Shown one piece after another: positions 7,798 through 10,829 of a stretch of 10,829 nt of DNA. Positions within the stretch are counted from its first letter, which is position 1. The number at the start of each line of letters is the position of its first letter. The stretch is from NCBI GenBank assembly GCA_029881015.1, contig JAOUNK010000079.1:1-10829 (forward strand). The letters are read 5' to 3'. The notes beneath the pieces were generated by a model. The model saw nothing but the letters and a program-made list of their open reading frames with translations. It searched no databases and was not told the origin of the DNA. The DNA comes from Gammaproteobacteria bacterium (lineage in GTDB: Bacteria > Pseudomonadota > Gammaproteobacteria > Steroidobacterales > Woeseiaceae). The position numbers and the translations under genes were made by a program.

Positions 7798-8487
7798 GTG
7801 AACGGCATTCGCACCATTACCCTCGACCTCGATGACACCCTCTGGGCGATTCACCCCGTCATCCACCGGGCAGAGTCGCGCCTGTACGAGTGGCTCGGGG
7901 AAAACTACCCACGCATTACCGGGATGTTCGAGCGCGGGGATATCCGGGAGATACGGAAACGCGTCGCGAAAACCCATGCGAACATGTCACATGACCTTAC
8001 GTTCCTGCGGCGTGTTGTCCTGACAGAAATCGCCACGGCTGCGGGCTATGCCGATTTCCTTGTGGACGAGGCCTTCGCCGTGTTCGACGAGGTGCGCAAT
8101 GACATCGAGATGTTTCCCGAAGCGCGGCCGGCGCTGCAGGCGCTGCGCAAGCGCTACGTTCTTATCGCCGTGACCAACGGCAACGCGGATCTCGCCAGGA
8201 TCGGGATCGACGATCTGTTCGACGGTCACGTGAATGCAGCGAAGGCCGGTGCGGCGAAACCGGATCGGCCGATTTTCGACGTAGCGGTCAAGGCGGGCGG
8301 CGCCAGTGCCGCGGAAACCCTGCACGTCGGCGATCACCCGCTGTACGACGTGCACGGTGCGCGTGAGGCCGGTCTGCGCACGGTCTGGGTGAATCGCAAT
8401 GGGGACGAGTGGCCCGAGGATTACGCTCCGGCCGATGCCGAAGTGGCGCACGTCGGCGAGCTGGAGACCTTGCTCGGCCATGATTGA
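7798..8487 (+). CDS. HAD-superfamily phosphatase, YigB-like
   Basis: This 229-residue protein has all four HAD motifs. Motif I is DLDDTLW at residues 10-16, with nucleophile Asp10 and acid/base Asp12. Motif II is VTNGN at 125-129 with Thr126. Motif III is Lys154 in AAKPD, and motif IV is HVGDHPLYD at 176-184. A helical cap lies between motifs I and II (about 17-105). The pattern PVIHRAE after motif I, VTNGNADL, and LHVGD resemble E. coli YigB, a phosphatase acting on the riboflavin intermediate 5-amino-6-(5-phosphoribitylamino)uracil. HAD substrates cannot be fixed by sequence alone, so the substrate is tentative. The start is GTG 7798, with motif I close behind as usual; the ribosome binding site is weak. 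Its last 8 nt overlap the next gene, suggesting coupled expression. Confidence 0.85.
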   Translation: MNGIRTITLDLDDTLWAIHPVIHRAESRLYEWLGENYPRITGMFERGDIREIRKRVAKTHANMSHDLTFLRRVVLTEIATAAGYADFLVDEAFAVFDEVRNDIEMFPEARPALQALRKRYVLIAVTNGNADLARIGIDDLFDGHVNAAKAGAAKPDRPIFDVAVKAGGASAAETLHVGDHPLYDVHGAREAGLRTVWVNRNGDEWPEDYAPADAEVAHVGELETLLGHD

Positions 8488-9427
8488 ACCGACGTTGCCG
8501 CTGATCATCTACATCCCCGGGATGCTGCCCAAGCCCGAGCCCGTGCAGCATGAGGCGGCACTTCTGCGCTGCCTGCTGGCCGGTGTGCGGCGTCTGGACG
8601 CGGACGTGGCCGATCAGATCGAGGCACACACCGGCGTGTTCGAGCTGGTCTCCTGGACGTTTGATTTCTACCGTGAGCATCGCGACTTTTCGATCGATGC
8701 CGAGGCCGTAGACGCCGTTATCGAACAACGTACGGCGAGTGCCCGGGACGTTGCGGAAGCAACATCATGGAAGCGCCGACTGACACGCTGGATCTACACG
8801 CTGGGTGACCTGATGCCCTTCCTGATACCGCATGTCGCGAACGAGCGCATGGAAGTGCATCTTCGGGACCTGCGGCGCTACCTGAAGGACGACAACGATA
8901 TCGCGGCGCATACACGTCGCATGTTGAAGGTCCCGCTGCAGGCGGCCGCGGCGGCCCACCGGCCTGTGCTGTTGCTGGCCCACAGCATGGGATCGGTAAT
9001 CGCCTACGACAGCCTCTGGGAATTGAGTCACGACGCGCCGGACCGCGCGCGCGTCGACCTGCTGGTCACCATGGGCAGTCCTCTCGGGCAACGCTACCTG
9101 CGCAAGCGCGTGATGGGCGCGGGCAAATCCGGCTACGGCCGCTACCCGGCCAATATTCGACGGTGGAAAAACCTCGCGGCGATGGGAGACCTCACGTCGC
9201 TTGACCGCCAGCTCGGCAATGACTTTGCCGAGATGCTGGAGTTGGGCCTCGTCGAGAGCATCGAGGACGAGTTGGTCTTTACGCACTACCGCCTGAACGG
9301 CGAGCTCAACGTACATGCCGAGTACGGCTATCTCGTCAACGAAAAGACCGCGCACACCATCGTTTCATGGTGGCGCGGTCTCGATACTTCGCTGCAGTCG
9401 CCTAGTTTGCGTCCTGGTTCGGCTTGA
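8480..9427 (+). CDS. Uncharacterised alpha/beta hydrolase (serine hydrolase)
   Basis: This 315-residue protein starts at an ATG that overlaps the HAD stop by 8 nt. It begins with a beta strand LPLIIYIPGM at residues 7-16, like the first strand and oxyanion region of lipase-like alpha/beta hydrolases. The nucleophile elbow is VLLLAHSMGSVIAYD at 163-177, with Ser169. Candidate acid and base are Asp238 or Asp242 in MGDLTSLD and His279 in NVHAEYGYL. A VTMGSPLG segment at 196-203 follows the elbow, as in triacylglycerol-lipase-like proteins. An inserted helical region, about residues 60-150, contains a tryptophan- and arginine-rich part. No signal peptide is obvious, so it is likely cytoplasmic or peripheral. 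Substrate unknown. The frame's end overlaps the convergent OmpA-like gene by 26 nt. It begins well after an upstream in-frame ATG (8399), which lies within the HAD frame and adds an unrelated, arginine-rich stretch. Confidence 0.75.
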   Translation: MIEPTLPLIIYIPGMLPKPEPVQHEAALLRCLLAGVRRLDADVADQIEAHTGVFELVSWTFDFYREHRDFSIDAEAVDAVIEQRTASARDVAEATSWKRRLTRWIYTLGDLMPFLIPHVANERMEVHLRDLRRYLKDDNDIAAHTRRMLKVPLQAAAAAHRPVLLLAHSMGSVIAYDSLWELSHDAPDRARVDLLVTMGSPLGQRYLRKRVMGAGKSGYGRYPANIRRWKNLAAMGDLTSLDRQLGNDFAEMLELGLVESIEDELVFTHYRLNGELNVHAEYGYLVNEKTAHTIVSWWRGLDTSLQSPSLRPGSA

Positions 9428-10829
9428 TCACGATATCGATACGCCGGTTGCGAGCGCGGCCGGCGGCTGTCTCGTTGCTGGCAACCGGGTGGGTCTCGCC
9501 ATACCCCGTCGCGATCAGGCGATAGGTCGGGATACGCATTGCGTTGATCATGTACTGCTGAACCGACTCGGCGCGCTCCTGCGACAGCTTCTGGTTCAGG
9601 TCGTCGCCACCGTGCGAATCGGTATGGCCTTCAATAATGATCTCGCTGCGCGGAAAAATATCGATCGCTTTCTCAACTTTGGCGAGCAGGTCGAAGTTCG
9701 TCGGCCGGATCTGCGATGCGCCGCTGTCGAAGCTCAGCCCGACAAGGCGCAGAATGACCGTGTCGCCCTGGCGGAAGACACGCGCTTCTTCCGAGCTGAA
9801 CAGTTTCTCGACCTGTTCGAACTGCTGCTTGACGCGAGCTTGTGCTTCCAGGCGCTGGACCAGCGCGGCACGTTCGGCGGTTGCCCCGCCAAGACGCTCA
9901 TCGAGCGCTCGAAGCTCTTCTTCCATGTCGGCGATGCGAACTTCGTTCTCGGCCTTTTCCTGTTGCAGGGCTTGCAATTCATTGGCTTGATTTTCGAAGT
10001 AAGCCACCAGCTTTGCCGTCAGGGCATCCGGGCCTGCTTCCATGGCGGGTACGATGTCGGCAACGCCGGCAACCTGCCGTAGCGGATCCTCCCACTGCAG
10101 GACAAGTTGCTCGGCGGTCAGGTCCTTGTCGCGCACCCTGCGGACAACCTCGGAGAGGTAAATGGCGTGTTTCGCCTCGTAATTTGCCTGCTGCGCCAGG
10201 CTGCGGGGCAGGTCGGTGTCGTAACGGTTTTCGCTGAGTTCGCGCTCGGCGTCAGCGAGTAGCTGCTTCGCATTGCCGAGCGTGATTGGCGCATAACGGC
10301 CAACACGGGCACGATCGGCGTCAGCCAGCAGGCGCCGAGTCTCGGACAGGTACTGCGCCTTGATCGCAACCAGTTCCGCTTCCCGGTACAGGCTCGTCGC
10401 TTCGATGTCCCGGCGCTTGGCGTTCTTGAGGTCGCCGCGTTCCAGAAGACGGATCGCTTCGGCAAACTTGCGTTGCGCCTGAGTCCACAAATCCGTCGAC
10501 AGGTCGGGTGCGCGCGCGTTGGCCGCGTCCTGGCGACTCTTCATAACCTGTGCGAGGGCCGTGCGAGCAAGGCCTGCCTTCTGGGCAGCCTCGTTCAGGT
10601 AGCGCGTGGCATCGGCCGCGTTCGCCCGCACCGTCTCGATATTGCGCCCACGCTCGAGCGCCAGCTCGGCGTCCGTGTAGTCCTTCATGCCGCGCTCGTA
10701 GGTGCGCGGGGCCAACAGCTCGGCGTCGGCGGCATCGGCGGCCGCCCTGGCGGCATCAGCCTCCTTGAAAAAGGTATTACGAAGTTCGTCCTGCGCGTAG
10801 CCCTGGCCGACAGCCAGCAGCGCCAGCCC
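9402..10829 (-). CDS. OmpA-like envelope protein with DUF4398-like helices (start beyond right edge)
   Basis: The minus-strand frame is open to position 10829, giving 475 visible residues; only a few N-terminal codons are missing. It opens inside a signal peptide (GLALLAVGQGYA, then QDELRN), with cleavage near visible residue 12. A long helical part follows, about 15-235, including YAPITLGNAKQLLADAEREL (about 179-198), which resembles DUF4398 repeats. A coiled coil rich in Glu, Gln and Ala spans about 277-348. The OmpA C-terminal domain covers about 357-469: LSFDSGASQIRP, EGHTDSHGG (with the Asp expected to contact peptidoglycan), LSQERAESVQQY, GYGETHPVASN and RARNRRIDI. It is likely anchored through peptidoglycan binding in the periplasm. 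No outer-membrane barrel is present. A shorter start, TTG 10715, was rejected since the signal peptide lies upstream. It is convergent with the hydrolase gene. Confidence 0.88.
   Translation of the reverse strand, partial: GLALLAVGQGYAQDELRNTFFKEADAARAAADAADAELLAPRTYERGMKDYTDAELALERGRNIETVRANAADATRYLNEAAQKAGLARTALAQVMKSRQDAANARAPDLSTDLWTQAQRKFAEAIRLLERGDLKNAKRRDIEATSLYREAELVAIKAQYLSETRRLLADADRARVGRYAPITLGNAKQLLADAERELSENRYDTDLPRSLAQQANYEAKHAIYLSEVVRRVRDKDLTAEQLVLQWEDPLRQVAGVADIVPAMEAGPDALTAKLVAYFENQANELQALQQEKAENEVRIADMEEELRALDERLGGATAERAALVQRLEAQARVKQQFEQVEKLFSSEEARVFRQGDTVILRLVGLSFDSGASQIRPTNFDLLAKVEKAIDIFPRSEIIIEGHTDSHGGDDLNQKLSQERAESVQQYMINAMRIPTYRLIATGYGETHPVASNETAAGRARNRRIDIVIKPNQDAN

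Noticed and set aside
9315..10082. A 255-codon plus-strand frame antisense to the OmpA-like gene
   Set aside because: The minus strand encodes an unmistakable OmpA domain here; the plus frame shows no domain and lies fully inside it apart from its start within the hydrolase gene.

Overview
The window is GC-rich, almost fully coding bacterial DNA with short intergenic gaps and several overlapping genes. The families and their order (MoxR, DUF58, DUF4381, VWA, VWA-TPR, BatD), an inner-membrane/periplasm architecture, and an OmpA-like protein with a DUF4398-like helical part point to a Gram-negative proteobacterium, most likely a gammaproteobacterium. This rests on family recognition only; no genus can be named from the sequence.

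Layout. (1) Positions 1-211 (-): the start of a divergently transcribed lipoprotein gene that runs off the left edge. (2) 212-357: intergenic region with a credible sigma70-type promoter (TTGGCG-17 bp-TAGAAT) and a ribosome binding site for the next gene. (3) 358-7308 (+): a six-gene Bat/MoxR operon: MoxR AAA+ ATPase, DUF58 protein, DUF4381 membrane protein, BatA-type VWA protein, a BatB-BatC fusion (VWA plus TPR), and BatD. Every junction after the first overlaps by 1-11 nt, so the genes look translationally coupled. (4) 7309-7728 (-): a lactoylglutathione lyase (glyoxalase I) whose stop directly abuts the batD stop. (5) 7729-7797: a 69-nt divergent intergenic gap with a 9-bp direct repeat 20 bp apart. 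(6) 7798-9427 (+): a YigB-like HAD phosphatase overlapping by 8 nt an uncharacterised alpha/beta hydrolase. (7) 9402-10829 (-): an envelope protein with signal peptide, helical repeats, coiled coil and OmpA-like peptidoglycan-binding domain; only its first few codons lie beyond the right edge.

How the genes work together. MoxR ATPases are thought to act as chaperones for partners with VWA domains. Charge distribution around the hydrophobic segments suggests a complex spanning the inner membrane. MoxR, the DUF58 protein, the DUF4381 domain and the BatD tail would face the cytoplasm. Both VWA domains, the TPR region and the BatD beta domains would face the periplasm. Bat loci have been linked to aerotolerance, stress resistance and envelope integrity, but the biochemical job is unresolved. 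The downstream genes (methylglyoxal detoxification, small-metabolite phosphatase, serine hydrolase, OmpA-like protein) are probably independent units.

I found no RNA gene, mobile element, CRISPR array or clear terminator. The Bat locus is a known family, not a new system. The least explained items are the fused BatB-BatC protein with its acidic linker, the HAD-coupled hydrolase, and the zero-gap or overlapping convergent gene ends.
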